Positions 8,269 through 16,860 of a DNA stretch of 23,986 nucleotides are shown here, one piece after another. How positions within the stretch are numbered: position 1 is the first letter of the stretch; every line of letters begins with the position of its first letter. The stretch lies in IMG/VR virus record IMGVR_UViG_3300032240_001926, positions 1 through 23,986 of that record; one strand, written 5' to 3'. Both the position numbers and the translations under genes were made by a program. The stretch comes from a virus. The notes below the pieces were generated by a model. The model was not told the origin of the DNA, ran no database searches, and saw nothing but the letters and a program-made list of their open reading frames with translations.

Positions 8269-11200
8269 TTATATGAATTTTATTTTATCATTAAATGTAA
8301 TTAAATCATTTGTTAAGTTAACAGTTTTGTAGATATTTTGTAATTCTGTTTGTTGTTGTGACGTTGGGTTTGTAAGTTGTGTAAACGGAACGTTTCTTTC
8401 AACACCTTTAACAAACGGAGTATATTTGTCTTTGGAATAAAGATTATTAAACTGTGTGGTAATATTTGGGAAATTATCGGCTACCACATTTTGAGCGTTT
8501 CGGTATATACTCATACCATAATTTAATTGATTTTCAATTACTGATGACATACTTTGTGGAGAATTAACGTTAGTGATATTAACTGTTAATTTTTTTAAAA
8601 AATCCGGGTTAGTTTTAGGATTATTCCACATACCATACATTAAAGTACCCATTTTTTGATATATTATTGGATATTCAGTTAATGATATTGATGGTGAAAT
8701 TGCAAAATTTTCTTTGTCGTATGTGTCAGTCAAGAATCCATTATTTTTAAATAAAGTAATAAAACTATTTAAGTCAGTACCTACTTGACTATAATCTAAT
8801 TGTAAATTAGTGAATACTGTACTAGCACTTAAACCATAAACAGTCGTACTATTGTCAACTTTAATTTTACCATCACTTGCTAAGTCAACATAGTTTAATT
8901 TTCTTAAAACTTGAACATAATTTTCTTGAACCGATGTTAAATTATTAACAATTTCACTAACACCATTTAAATTATAAACTTTACATTCATTAAAAAGATT
9001 GGTTAAATTTGTTTTGAATTTTTTAATATCTGAATTTTTAAATCCTGCATTTTCTAACTCAATCACAATATAATTTGTGTCTATACCATTAATTAAATTA
9101 TTTGTCAAATCTTCTAACGTTTTTTGAAAATCAACATATTTTCCAGCTATTTCACTTGTAGTTGGTGTACTAAATTTTCTTATGTCACCTCTATAACAAT
9201 TATGATATTTTGTAGTTAATTGGGTCATACCATAACCATAGTTCGCAGCAATTTTTTGAGTACTCTGATATACCGTATCAAAATAACCAATGGTACTATC
9301 TAATAACGTATCCATTATTTTAGTAAAACTTGTAGTACCAGTAGTCCCTGAAGATGTCCTAAATATATCTTGTACATCCCCAATTGTTGAACCTCCATTA
9401 GTTTCAGGAACACCGTTATTAGTTATAGGTACAATAGGTTTACCATCAAATATTGCAGCAATTATTGACTCATCTAATGCTTTTGTACTTTCAGTTTCAT
9501 CAGCTCTTTCATCATACATTTCAGTATTTGCGTAGAAATTAAATGATAGTGCATTTTGTAACTTATCAATTGGTTCTTTTAATCCCATACCTCCAATAAT
9601 TGCAAATCCCATAGTTACGTTAGCAATCATCGGTTGAACACCAATACCTTCAGGATTTAAATCTAAAATTAATGGGTCATAAGTTATACTTAATGAATTC
9701 GGTATAATTTTAGTATTATAAAAATCACCAATTCTTAAGACAAGAACAGGTGGAGTACCAAAAGAAGTATTAACAGCATCATTTGAAACTACCTCACCAT
9801 TTAGTCCTTTTGTTTGGATAGTATCACCAGGTCTAACACATTGTTGTAAAAATGTTAATCGTGAATTTAATCCTTCAGGTGTCATTGAGTGAAAAGCCGG
9901 ATGGAAATGAGTCAATTTTTGTCTCATATTATCATAGAAGTTAGGGTCTTCACCTTTAACCATATCAAAGTAATTACATTCACTTAAAAGGTATCTTAAA
10001 AGTTTTTTAGCAATTTTTTCTCTATTTTTTTGTTTTTGTCCAACAACAACAGGTTCAGTTTTAGTAATAGTATCTTTAGTTGTTTTTGGTACATTAGTTA
10101 CAGTTATAGTTTCTTCATTATTATCAGGTTGTGGTTCTGATTGGGCTTGTACAATTTTAATTGTGCTAATACCAACTTGTCTACATCCCATCGCATTTGC
10201 CGAATAAATTTGATTTGGAGGAGGTCCTCCTTCACCTTTTGCTGTGTAGAAATCTGGATTATCACTATCACCACAATTTAATTTTTTAGGCTCAATATTT
10301 TCACCATAAACCCAAACACCATTTATTTCACCAAGAGCTTCTCGTTTAAATTTTAATTTACCATCTTGAATTAATTTAGCAAATGTATTTTCCCCATCAA
10401 ATTTATAAGTTTTAAACGTATTTTCAACATTACTAACTCTTCTACTCGCCAAGTCTTTATTATATCCAACACTTGCTGTTGGGGATGTTGTTCCAGTTAA
10501 AGTAATTGTACATTGTTCAATTCTACCCTCACTTAAATCAGCATATAAATTTTTCATTAATTCCTGAACTTTCTTCCAATTCCATTCAATTATATCAAAC
10601 ATTTCACTAACCCCATCTACTTGGTCAGCGTTCGCACGTGATTTGTAAACAGATTTTTGAGTTGAATAAGATGAATATAATGTTTGATAATTAGTAGTTG
10701 TCTCTCTTTTACGAGTATCTGGGTCCGGATAATCATTTTCATAAAAGAATCCATACTTATTTTCATAAGCAGATGGGTCAAAATTAACCGGTGGATTTGG
10801 TGTTGGGTTAGGAGTTACTGTTACAATTTCTTCATTTATAGTATTAGTAATTTCAGTGATAGTTGTTTGATTTTGAATAATGTTTTCAACTTCAAAGAAA
10901 AATTCAGGTGGAAAATTTTGATATATTGTTGCCAAATCATATAAGTCATAATTTTTACAACCTGAAAAAAATGAGTCTAAAATTTTATTCAATACCTTAT
11001 CATCCATACTTTTATAAACTTTGTTAACTAATAAATTAACAATTGACGGATGGTCAACAATTATTTTAAAACTTAAAGTACCAGTTCTTGTAGTATCTTT
11101 ATAAGTGTAAATTGGTTCAGGTCTTCCAAGGAAAGAATTGGAGTGAAAGTTAGGCGTTGATGTATCAGAAAAACTAATTCCATATGGTGGGAACCACATA

Positions 11201-13188
11201 ATCCTACCTTTATTAGGGCCTCTTTCACAAGCAGGTAAATCTTTGTATTGTAAACCGGCTCTTGTAGAACCCGCCCAAGCCAAATTCTCAATTGAGAACA
11301 TATATTTTTTAACTGAAGCGTTTTCTGATTTAACATTAAAAATGTTAGTTGAACTTTCTTCACTTGAAGGTGCAATGTTTAAATTAAATGTTGAATCAAA
11401 TACTGAATATGTTGATTTTCTTATGTTACCATTAATTTCCCCCCCATCAATTCTTGCGGTAATTTTTTGTAAATCTTTATGTGTATAATACGGAGTATCT
11501 TTAGTAAACACACGACAATATTCATATCCAATAGGATTTGAATTATCGTCAGTAAACGCCATTACTTGAGAACCTTTGGTCATTATCTTATAACCATCGT
11601 GGAAAACTTTACTGATTTGATTAATCGCGTTACCAGCGTGTTTTAATTTTCTTTGTCCCTCAACTTTATCAGCTGCGTCTATTAATTGTTGAGTCTTAAC
11701 TAATATACTATTATCTCTAACAAAATCAGTATTTGTTGAAGATAACAATACTTCTGAAGCGTGTCCTGTAATAACATTTTCAATAATACGGTATTCAGGG
11801 TCCACTTTAGTAGTACCTGATAGACCAGCTCTTTTACCAGCATTATTAATTGTCTTTGTTGATGACCAAACAAACCCTCCATCAACGTTTGCACTTGAGT
11901 CAGTTGTTGATTGCCCTTTTAAACCAAATTTAATACTTGAAATTTGTTTTCCTTCAAACTCTTCAGATACAATATCTTGTCCATAAACAATTGCCGATAA
12001 CTCATCACCTTGACTATTTTCAGGTAACTCACCTGAAGGTGATGTTAAAGTACTAACATTAATTGTTTTTGACCCTACGTAGTAATAACCGGCACTTGAT
12101 TGGTTATCAAATGGATTGATAGCATTTGCTATTCTTTGTAGAATTGGTCTGTTATAATAAGGTTTGTATAAATTAAAATCTAAATTTTTAAATAAAAAAG
12201 ATTTTTGAGCACCACCCGTATTCACTAAAAATAACTCTGAAGGAGTATCTTGGTTGGTTCTTAAAATTCTTTGAGCTAAACTACCTAAACCTGTTTTATT
12301 AAACGCACTTTTAATTTGTCCGTATAAACTTTGTTGACTATTTGGGTCAGTTAGATATTGTCCAGGTATAATTGAATTTGGAAAATATGTACCACTTATC
12401 TTTTCAAGAGTTGTTAATATTCTTGTACTTCCAACTGTAATTCTAAAATCCCTATCAATTAACGGCTCAACACCTGTAACCATCTCAAATGGGTTAGATA
12501 ACGCATCACTATTAATAGGGTTTGCCATATTAGCAACTTGTCTACTAATTCTTTCAGTATAATAGTCTTTAAGTTTTTGAGCTCCAATTTTAGCTAAAAC
12601 TGTATCATTAGATAACGGTCCGTTACTGCCTTGTGGATTATCTTCCGTTAATAATGAAAGTAATGTATAACTTGATGAGTTACCAATAACATTTGTATAA
12701 TATGGTTGACCTAAACCAGGTAATATAACTGTTGTAACAAAATATAAAAGTCCGTTAGCACTAGTACTAAACTTATTAACACCAACCGCTAACTTATAAA
12801 AGTCAGATGTAATGATTGGTAATTTTTCATCATTAATAGTATATTCATTAAAATTACCAATAGCCCCTATAGGATTACCATTAGCATCAAATGTTTCCGT
12901 GGAATTTGTTGTTTGTAGTGTTGTAATAAATTCCGCACCATCTAATATTCTTGTTGGCCCATATTGATTCAACGAACCCAATACCCTTGATTGGGACATT
13001 GGTGAGAACATATTTGTTGTTACACTTGGGGTATCAACCACTCCACTAACGTTTTGAACAATCTCAAATGTTGGATTATTTACATTTGAAGTAAATGAGC
13101 CCTCTACATTATACGGTGGTAGATTTTTTGCTAATAGTGAGTCTCTTAAAGACTGTGTACTGATATAGGATAATGGCACTTCAGGCAT
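8269..13188 (-). CDS. Giant multidomain baseplate protein (1639 aa) with OmpA-like segment and tube-like domain
   Basis: The N-terminus (VPLSYISTQSLRDSLLAKN, then LPPYNVEGSF) begins a long structural region. About residues 629-715 hold FSIENLAWAGSTRAGLQ, MWFPPYGISFSD and FLGRPEPIYTYKDTTRTGTL, which look like a conserved structural module. About 780-800 is a T/P-rich linker (TPNPTPNPP). About 890-930 reads CTITLTGTTSPTASVGYNKD and LASRRVSNVENTFKTY, close to the OmpA C-terminal motif (G-x-TD...N-x-x-LS-x-x-RA-x-x-V), with the usual TD changed to TS. About 1143-1200, GTPPVLVLRIGDFYNTKIIP and GIGVQPMIANVTMGFAIIGG look like a tail-tube-like baseplate domain of the T4 gp48/gp54 or CIS-tube type. 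Residues 1200-1639 are mostly helical. It is the first gene of the baseplate operon, and a TATTTATT box lies upstream. The combined length suggests a fusion of proteins that are separate in T4. The family calls are by motif only. Confidence 0.75.
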   Translation of the reverse strand: MPEVPLSYISTQSLRDSLLAKNLPPYNVEGSFTSNVNNPTFEIVQNVSGVVDTPSVTTNMFSPMSQSRVLGSLNQYGPTRILDGAEFITTLQTTNSTETFDANGNPIGAIGNFNEYTINDEKLPIITSDFYKLAVGVNKFSTSANGLLYFVTTVILPGLGQPYYTNVIGNSSSYTLLSLLTEDNPQGSNGPLSNDTVLAKIGAQKLKDYYTERISRQVANMANPINSDALSNPFEMVTGVEPLIDRDFRITVGSTRILTTLEKISGTYFPNSIIPGQYLTDPNSQQSLYGQIKSAFNKTGLGSLAQRILRTNQDTPSELFLVNTGGAQKSFLFKNLDFNLYKPYYNRPILQRIANAINPFDNQSSAGYYYVGSKTINVSTLTSPSGELPENSQGDELSAIVYGQDIVSEEFEGKQISSIKFGLKGQSTTDSSANVDGGFVWSSTKTINNAGKRAGLSGTTKVDPEYRIIENVITGHASEVLLSSTNTDFVRDNSILVKTQQLIDAADKVEGQRKLKHAGNAINQISKVFHDGYKIMTKGSQVMAFTDDNSNPIGYEYCRVFTKDTPYYTHKDLQKITARIDGGEINGNIRKSTYSVFDSTFNLNIAPSSEESSTNIFNVKSENASVKKYMFSIENLAWAGSTRAGLQYKDLPACERGPNKGRIMWFPPYGISFSDTSTPNFHSNSFLGRPEPIYTYKDTTRTGTLSFKIIVDHPSIVNLLVNKVYKSMDDKVLNKILDSFFSGCKNYDLYDLATIYQNFPPEFFFEVENIIQNQTTITEITNTINEEIVTVTPNPTPNPPVNFDPSAYENKYGFFYENDYPDPDTRKRETTTNYQTLYSSYSTQKSVYKSRANADQVDGVSEMFDIIEWNWKKVQELMKNLYADLSEGRIEQCTITLTGTTSPTASVGYNKDLASRRVSNVENTFKTYKFDGENTFAKLIQDGKLKFKREALGEINGVWVYGENIEPKKLNCGDSDNPDFYTAKGEGGPPPNQIYSANAMGCRQVGISTIKIVQAQSEPQPDNNEETITVTNVPKTTKDTITKTEPVVVGQKQKNREKIAKKLLRYLLSECNYFDMVKGEDPNFYDNMRQKLTHFHPAFHSMTPEGLNSRLTFLQQCVRPGDTIQTKGLNGEVVSNDAVNTSFGTPPVLVLRIGDFYNTKIIPNSLSITYDPLILDLNPEGIGVQPMIANVTMGFAIIGGMGLKEPIDKLQNALSFNFYANTEMYDERADETESTKALDESIIAAIFDGKPIVPITNNGVPETNGGSTIGDVQDIFRTSSGTTGTTSFTKIMDTLLDSTIGYFDTVYQSTQKIAANYGYGMTQLTTKYHNCYRGDIRKFSTPTTSEIAGKYVDFQKTLEDLTNNLINGIDTNYIVIELENAGFKNSDIKKFKTNLTNLFNECKVYNLNGVSEIVNNLTSVQENYVQVLRKLNYVDLASDGKIKVDNSTTVYGLSASTVFTNLQLDYSQVGTDLNSFITLFKNNGFLTDTYDKENFAISPSISLTEYPIIYQKMGTLMYGMWNNPKTNPDFLKKLTVNITNVNSPQSMSSVIENQLNYGMSIYRNAQNVVADNFPNITTQFNNLYSKDKYTPFVKGVERNVPFTQLTNPTSQQQTELQNIYKTVNLTNDLITFNDKIKFI

Positions 13189-13202
13189 TTATTACGTTTT
13201 TT

Positions 13203-13210
13203 AATAAATA
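13203..13210 (-). promoter_or_regulatory. TATTTATT box upstream of the baseplate operon
   Basis: The minus strand reads TATTTATT followed by AAAAAACG, 14 bases before the ATG at 13188. It matches the recurring TATTTATA box at 7 of 8 positions and lies in the 38-base gap after the tape-measure-like gene. Confidence 0.35.
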
Positions 13211-13226
13211 GATACAACTTAAATTT

Positions 13227-15257
13227 TTAAGCACGTAAGTACGATTGATTATAATCTGAAGGAGCATTAGTCACACCATTGTTATCCATTTTTTTACGAA
13301 TACTATTGAGTAAACTTTCTACAAGTCCCTGATTATTTTTAAATGACTCACTTAACATTCTAGTATCTAGATTAGGTGGGACATTTGAAAAATCCATAGT
13401 GACTTTAATATCACCTTCAATTTTTTCCATCTTATGATTAACATCTTGTGGTTTTGACATAGATTCCGACATTGCCCTATTCATTGACGCCATCATACTT
13501 GTATCAATGTTATTTCTACTATTCGCTTCTCTTGTCATCTCTTTCATTTTTTCAATGATGTCCCCACCACCTAACATTTTCATCATACCTTCTCTTTGAG
13601 CAAAGAACCCATTGTCATCAGGGTGTGTTTGAACTACCTGTTTACTATTACCATCACCAAAAACAAATCCGTCGTGTATTTCACCTCTATTTGACGGTGG
13701 TGGTGCAATTCCTCCAGCGGCGTTTTGAACGACTCCATTGTCTTTAAATAAACTCATTTGTTCAACCCTTTTGAGATTTTCTTCAAATCTAAAACTCGCT
13801 CTATTAACCGCATCACCTAAACTATTTAAAGTACCTGTAAAAAGTCCAGTAAACCCTGCAACAGTGCCATCAAATCCTGTAGCAACGTTAGTAATATTAT
13901 TATAAATGTCTTTTAAATTATCACCAGCATCGTCAATACTTTTAGAAATACCTTTAGTATCCAACGCTTTAGCAATTGGTTCAAGTATTAAATCATTAGC
14001 AGCAATAGATAAATCAACAACCGCACCTCCCAATTTTGAACCCGCAATTGCCATACCTCCTGATTTTTCAATAGCTTCCAAACTGTTAGCCATTCTTGTC
14101 AAGAAATCTATTTGGTCTTTTTGTAAATCTATCATATCTTTTGGATTCGCATATTGTTCAGAAATCGCTTGTAAATCTTCTTTACCAATTTCCGATACTA
14201 ATTTTTCTTGAGTTTTACCTTGTTTATCTTCAAATTGGACATAATAACGTTTATTACCTTCAGAATCTGTTTTTAATGTTGCTAAATTGGCTAACATAGT
14301 TTTTTGTTCTTCAGTAACATCAAATTCTGGCATTTTTATTTCTGCCATTTTTAATTTTGCAGTTTCCGATTGAACAATCATTTTACTGAATTCAGAGGCA
14401 GAGTATCCCGCAGCTTCCGCAAGTTGTTTAATCACGCCTCGTTTTTCTTTGAAGATTTCTACTTCACCTGTTTCTTTATTGACGTATGTCATTCCTTCCC
14501 CTAACTTAAGAATTTGGTTTTGTAATTCCTCAACATTGTTAGTCGCTAAATCCATTGCTCTAAATGGGTCAACAAGTTCACTTTGTATACCTAATGCTTG
14601 TAATCTTGCAGAAAACTCAACCGCTTGTTCGGGTCCAATTAATTTATCCGCCAAATTAAATACACTTCCCATATCCATTTTAAACATTGCAGATTTTGCC
14701 GCCATTTTAGATAGTCCTTCAACCCCTCTTTCAAACCCGTACATATTCATTTTATCAAGGTTTGCAACCATACGACTTGATACCTCTTGAGCATCCAATC
14801 CCATAGCTCTAGCCTGATTAACAACACCTTCCATAGTGTCTTTAATATCGTAAACAGATTTACCCGCATTATCAAATGCATTAATTAAAGTACCGGCATA
14901 TTCACCCGTTACTTCAGTTGTTGCAAATAAATCATCATAATACTCTTTTTGTAAAATGACTTGTTTATTTGTATTGTTTACTAAATCTTGTTGGATTTTT
15001 ACAATGTCGTCTAAAGAACCACCTAATAATTTAACATCAGTGAAGGCACCTGCAATATTGTTTTTAATTAAATAAGACAACTCTCTACCACCACCCATAG
15101 TGTTGATAATTTTAGTCATCCCTACGTCAACTTCCTCTAAAGATTTAACAATCTCTCCACTGTCTAATACTTTTGATAAAGAACCTCCTAACGCAGATGT
15201 AAATCCTTGCAAGACATCATTAAGACCTTCACCTAAATTTTTTAAAAATCCCGCCAT
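13227..15257 (-). CDS. Tape-measure-like tail protein (676 aa)
   Basis: A 676-aa, mostly helical, A/M/K-rich protein with glycine-containing hydrophobic stretches. It begins MAGFLKNLGEGLNDVLQGF. Residues about 150-210 read YGFERGVEGLSKMAAKSAMF and FNLADKLIGPEQAVEFSARL, the kind of helical repeat typical of tape measure proteins. Near residue 535 is a glycine-rich turn (HDGFVFGDGNSKQVVQTHPD) like those near tape measure C-termini. A tape measure protein spans the tail lumen and sets tail length; T4 gp29 has 590 aa, so a tail somewhat longer than T4's would be expected if the rule of length per residue holds. Position supports the call: it directly follows a gp26-like gene with a frameshift-like extension and precedes the baseplate genes. 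An alternative is another long hub-associated protein. Confidence 0.65.
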   Translation of the reverse strand: MAGFLKNLGEGLNDVLQGFTSALGGSLSKVLDSGEIVKSLEEVDVGMTKIINTMGGGRELSYLIKNNIAGAFTDVKLLGGSLDDIVKIQQDLVNNTNKQVILQKEYYDDLFATTEVTGEYAGTLINAFDNAGKSVYDIKDTMEGVVNQARAMGLDAQEVSSRMVANLDKMNMYGFERGVEGLSKMAAKSAMFKMDMGSVFNLADKLIGPEQAVEFSARLQALGIQSELVDPFRAMDLATNNVEELQNQILKLGEGMTYVNKETGEVEIFKEKRGVIKQLAEAAGYSASEFSKMIVQSETAKLKMAEIKMPEFDVTEEQKTMLANLATLKTDSEGNKRYYVQFEDKQGKTQEKLVSEIGKEDLQAISEQYANPKDMIDLQKDQIDFLTRMANSLEAIEKSGGMAIAGSKLGGAVVDLSIAANDLILEPIAKALDTKGISKSIDDAGDNLKDIYNNITNVATGFDGTVAGFTGLFTGTLNSLGDAVNRASFRFEENLKRVEQMSLFKDNGVVQNAAGGIAPPPSNRGEIHDGFVFGDGNSKQVVQTHPDDNGFFAQREGMMKMLGGGDIIEKMKEMTREANSRNNIDTSMMASMNRAMSESMSKPQDVNHKMEKIEGDIKVTMDFSNVPPNLDTRMLSESFKNNQGLVESLLNSIRKKMDNNGVTNAPSDYNQSYLRA

Positions 15258-15260
15258 AAC

Positions 15261-15268
15261 AATAAATA
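15261..15268 (-). promoter_or_regulatory. TATTTATT box just upstream of the tape-measure-like gene
   Basis: The minus strand reads TATTTATT, then 3 bases, then the ATG at 15257. It matches the recurring box at 7 of 8 positions. So close to the start codon it would act in the ribosome landing region or give a leaderless transcript, rather than act as a classical promoter with a leader. Confidence 0.25.
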
Positions 15269-15284
15269 ATTAAAGTTTAGTTTT

Positions 15285-15446
15285 TTACTCTGTTTTAGGA
15301 GTATGAATCTCAATTATTTTATTCACCAAATATCTTCTTTGGAAAATCGGTAAGATTAGAAAGTCATAATAAGAAATATTCATCTTTGAGGATAAGATAA
15401 AAAACTCATCCATTTGATGTACGTAAAAATCAGAAGAAAGGCCGAA
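15285..15446 (-). CDS. Frameshifted C-terminal extension of the gp26-like tail assembly protein
   Basis: After the T-run at 15450-15445 a second frame is open for 53 codons to TAA at 15287-15285, reading FGLSSDFYVHQMDEFFILSS, then KMNISYYDFLILPIFQRRYL and VNKIIEIHTPKTE. The in-phase protein ends only a few residues past the T-run (FFRPFF). The second frame is closed upstream by a TGA about 24 bases before the T-run, so the two frames overlap just at the slippery tract. The last part (Y-Y-D-F-L-x-x-P-x-x-x-R-R-Y-h-h-x-K-I) looks like a real helical domain similar to small tail assembly proteins of other myophages. A ribosomal shift of -2 or +1 would join it to the upstream gene and give about 299 or 298 aa. 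It could instead start at ATG 15413 as a free 42-aa protein, or the shift could be a T-run sequencing error. Confidence 0.6.
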   Translation of the reverse strand, partial: FGLSSDFYVHQMDEFFILSSKMNISYYDFLILPIFQRRYLVNKIIEIHTPKTE

Positions 15447-16182
15447 AAAACTCCACCCCAAAGGTCACGTTCAACGTTACCTTTCTTCCGGACGGGGCGA
15501 TTAATTCTCTCTTTAAGTCATATCTTGGTTCATTTTCAATTAAGAAATTACGGATGTATTTTGAATCCATAATAGGCATTTTTTCAATAGCCTTGGCAAT
15601 TTCACCTTTATCTCTTGTACCGTTTAATTCAACGATTTGATGTAATAATGTTTGAGTCGCCTTTGGTGGTACTAATCCTTGTGGGTAATTTTCAAGATGT
15701 CTATTAATTTCTAAATCTTCACCAAATGTTAACAACTTTATTTTAGCAGTAATATTACTTTTTGGTAATGTTACAATAAAAAGTCCCTCCTCATCAGGTT
15801 CAACTAAAGATTCTTTAATATTCATTTCTGATAAATCAACCTTACCAACAAATGGTTCACCCGTTGCAGGGTCAATTGTAGTTAAGTTATATTCAGAACC
15901 AAATGAAGTATTTCTTAAAAATATCAATATAGCTTCAATATCACCATCCAACATCGCTTCAGGTTTCAAATCAGGTTCATATAATTTATTTCTAATTAAC
16001 GCATTAATAATTGATTGTGAGTCAGCTTTTTTAATATTCATCAAATGATTCTCATCTGATGCCGTTAAAAATCCAACTTTAACACTTTTCTTTTTATTTT
16101 TGTAGAATTTACCACCGCTGGGTAAAGTCACAATATCGTGAGGTAAGTTAAAACCTATTTGACCAGCTTCTTTTGAATCCAT
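15430..16182 (-). CDS. gp26-like tail/baseplate hub assembly protein (zero-frame product, 250 aa)
   Basis: A 250-aa protein of the T4 gp26 / myophage tail assembly chaperone type. It opens with LPHDIVTLPSGGKFYKNKKK (the LPS-G-x-x-Y motif), then VKVGFLTASDENHLMN, LDGDIEAILIFLRNTSFGSE (the D-h-x-x-h-L-x-x-h-R motif with an aromatic-G pair), TLPKSNITAKIKLLTFGEDL and IAPSGRKVTLNVTFGVEFF. The cysteine pairs found in some relatives are replaced by IDPATGEPFVG. Acting in the cytoplasm, such proteins help assemble the tail initiator or keep the tape measure soluble. Its place between the tube and tape-measure-like genes fits this. The frame stops with TGA soon after a GAG-TTT-TTT-CGG tract; a shifted frame extends it (see the entry at 15285-15446). 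A terminator separates it from the tube gene, so it needs its own promoter; the leader (TTATTATAAGTAATAAAAAC) is AT-rich but lacks an exact TATTTATA box. Confidence 0.75.
   Translation of the reverse strand: MDSKEAGQIGFNLPHDIVTLPSGGKFYKNKKKSVKVGFLTASDENHLMNIKKADSQSIINALIRNKLYEPDLKPEAMLDGDIEAILIFLRNTSFGSEYNLTTIDPATGEPFVGKVDLSEMNIKESLVEPDEEGLFIVTLPKSNITAKIKLLTFGEDLEINRHLENYPQGLVPPKATQTLLHQIVELNGTRDKGEIAKAIEKMPIMDSKYIRNFLIENEPRYDLKRELIAPSGRKVTLNVTFGVEFFRPFF
15444..15450 (-). other. Candidate programmed frameshift site (TTTTTTC)
   Basis: The zero frame reads GAG TTT TTT CGG. Moving back two bases after the second TTT gives TTC GGC CTT; skipping the C gives GGC CTT. Both enter the extension frame. 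The tract resembles in form the GGGGGGC slip site of the phage Mu tail assembly genes, where a -2 shift is known. No stem-loop was clearly seen downstream. Confidence 0.5.
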
Positions 16183-16233
16183 ATAAATTTGTTTTTATTA
16201 CTTATAATAATCAATAAAAAAGTTTTAGTAAAT

Positions 16234-16255
16234 AAAAAACCCCACAAATGTGGGG
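16234..16255 (-). terminator. Rho-independent terminator after the tail tube gene
   Basis: CCCCACAAATGTGGGG at 16240-16255 folds into a 6-base-pair GC-rich stem with a 4-base loop. On the minus strand it is followed by TTTTTT (16239-16234). It lies 23 bases past the tube stop codon. Confidence 0.85.
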
Positions 16256-16278
16256 CTCTTATTAATATTAATTTTAAA

Positions 16279-16767
16279 TTAGTATACTAAAATACATCTG
16301 TCAGGTCTTAAAGTTGCCGTAATAGTTGCTAAACCATCTGTAGAGTAACCTAAAGCGTTGAAGTTAACGTCAGTTAAGAAGGTGTCTTGTAACAACCATT
16401 TTTCTACAACAACTCCTGTTGGGTCTAACATTTCCAAGTCAATGTTTTTCTTATAACCCGCAGCATAACCCATACGTCCTGTAACAGACTCAGCGTGTAG
16501 ACGAACCCACTCCATAAGAGCTTGTGCTGCTGAAGGTCCAATTGGGTCACGGAACGTAACGTTAATTGTCTGCCAGTTAAATCTACCTGCAACGAATGTT
16601 GAAGTGTTTAAGAACTGAATCTCCGTAGCACCGATTGTGATGTGTGGTCTACTTGTAGATTCAACAAACCATTCATTAATTCCCAAAGAGGAATCAAATC
16701 TTAATATAAATCTATTCTGCCTTTTCGGTTCGTAAGGAATCGGCATTTTCATCAGCAAATCAGCCAT
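16279..16767 (-). CDS. Tail tube protein (gp19-like)
   Basis: A 162-aa protein matching T4 gp19 in length (163 aa) and pattern. Seen: MPIPYEPKRQNRFILRFDSS, INEWFVESTSRPHITIGATE, the loop and strand NWQTINVTFRDPIGPSAAQA, LMEWVRLHAESVTGRMGYAA, IDLEMLDPTGVVVEKWLLQD and YSTDGLATITATLRPDRC. The R-F-x-L-R-F start, the h-x-h-x-h-R-DP strand and the D-P-x-G-x-x-V-E-x-W stretch are typical of contractile phage tube proteins. Subunits form stacked hexameric rings inside the sheath. Its codons are more even and less AT-rich than those of the giant baseplate genes, as expected for a highly expressed gene. It is a single-gene unit with a TATTTATA box 33 bases upstream and a terminator downstream. Confidence 0.92.
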   Translation of the reverse strand: MADLLMKMPIPYEPKRQNRFILRFDSSLGINEWFVESTSRPHITIGATEIQFLNTSTFVAGRFNWQTINVTFRDPIGPSAAQALMEWVRLHAESVTGRMGYAAGYKKNIDLEMLDPTGVVVEKWLLQDTFLTDVNFNALGYSTDGLATITATLRPDRCILVY

Positions 16768-16800
16768 AATGTTTTTTTGTTTTTTTCTGTTTTATTCTTC

Positions 16801-16808
16801 TATAAATA
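16801..16808 (-). promoter_or_regulatory. TATTTATA box upstream of the tail tube gene
   Basis: An exact TATTTATA on the minus strand, 33 bases before the ATG, followed by GAAGAATAAAA. The tail sheath leader has the nearly identical TATTTATAGAAAAATAAAA at 31 bases, so the resemblance extends to 18 of 19 positions. Confidence 0.5.
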
Positions 16809-16860
16809 TATCCCAAAAGAAAAATCTATTTACTTTTGTTTTTTTTTGTAAATATTTCTA

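Noticed and set aside
13906-14790. Several plus-strand open frames of 67-113 codons opposite the tape-measure-like gene
   Set aside because: They lie wholly inside a well-supported minus-strand gene, overlap each other, and show no domain or start signals.
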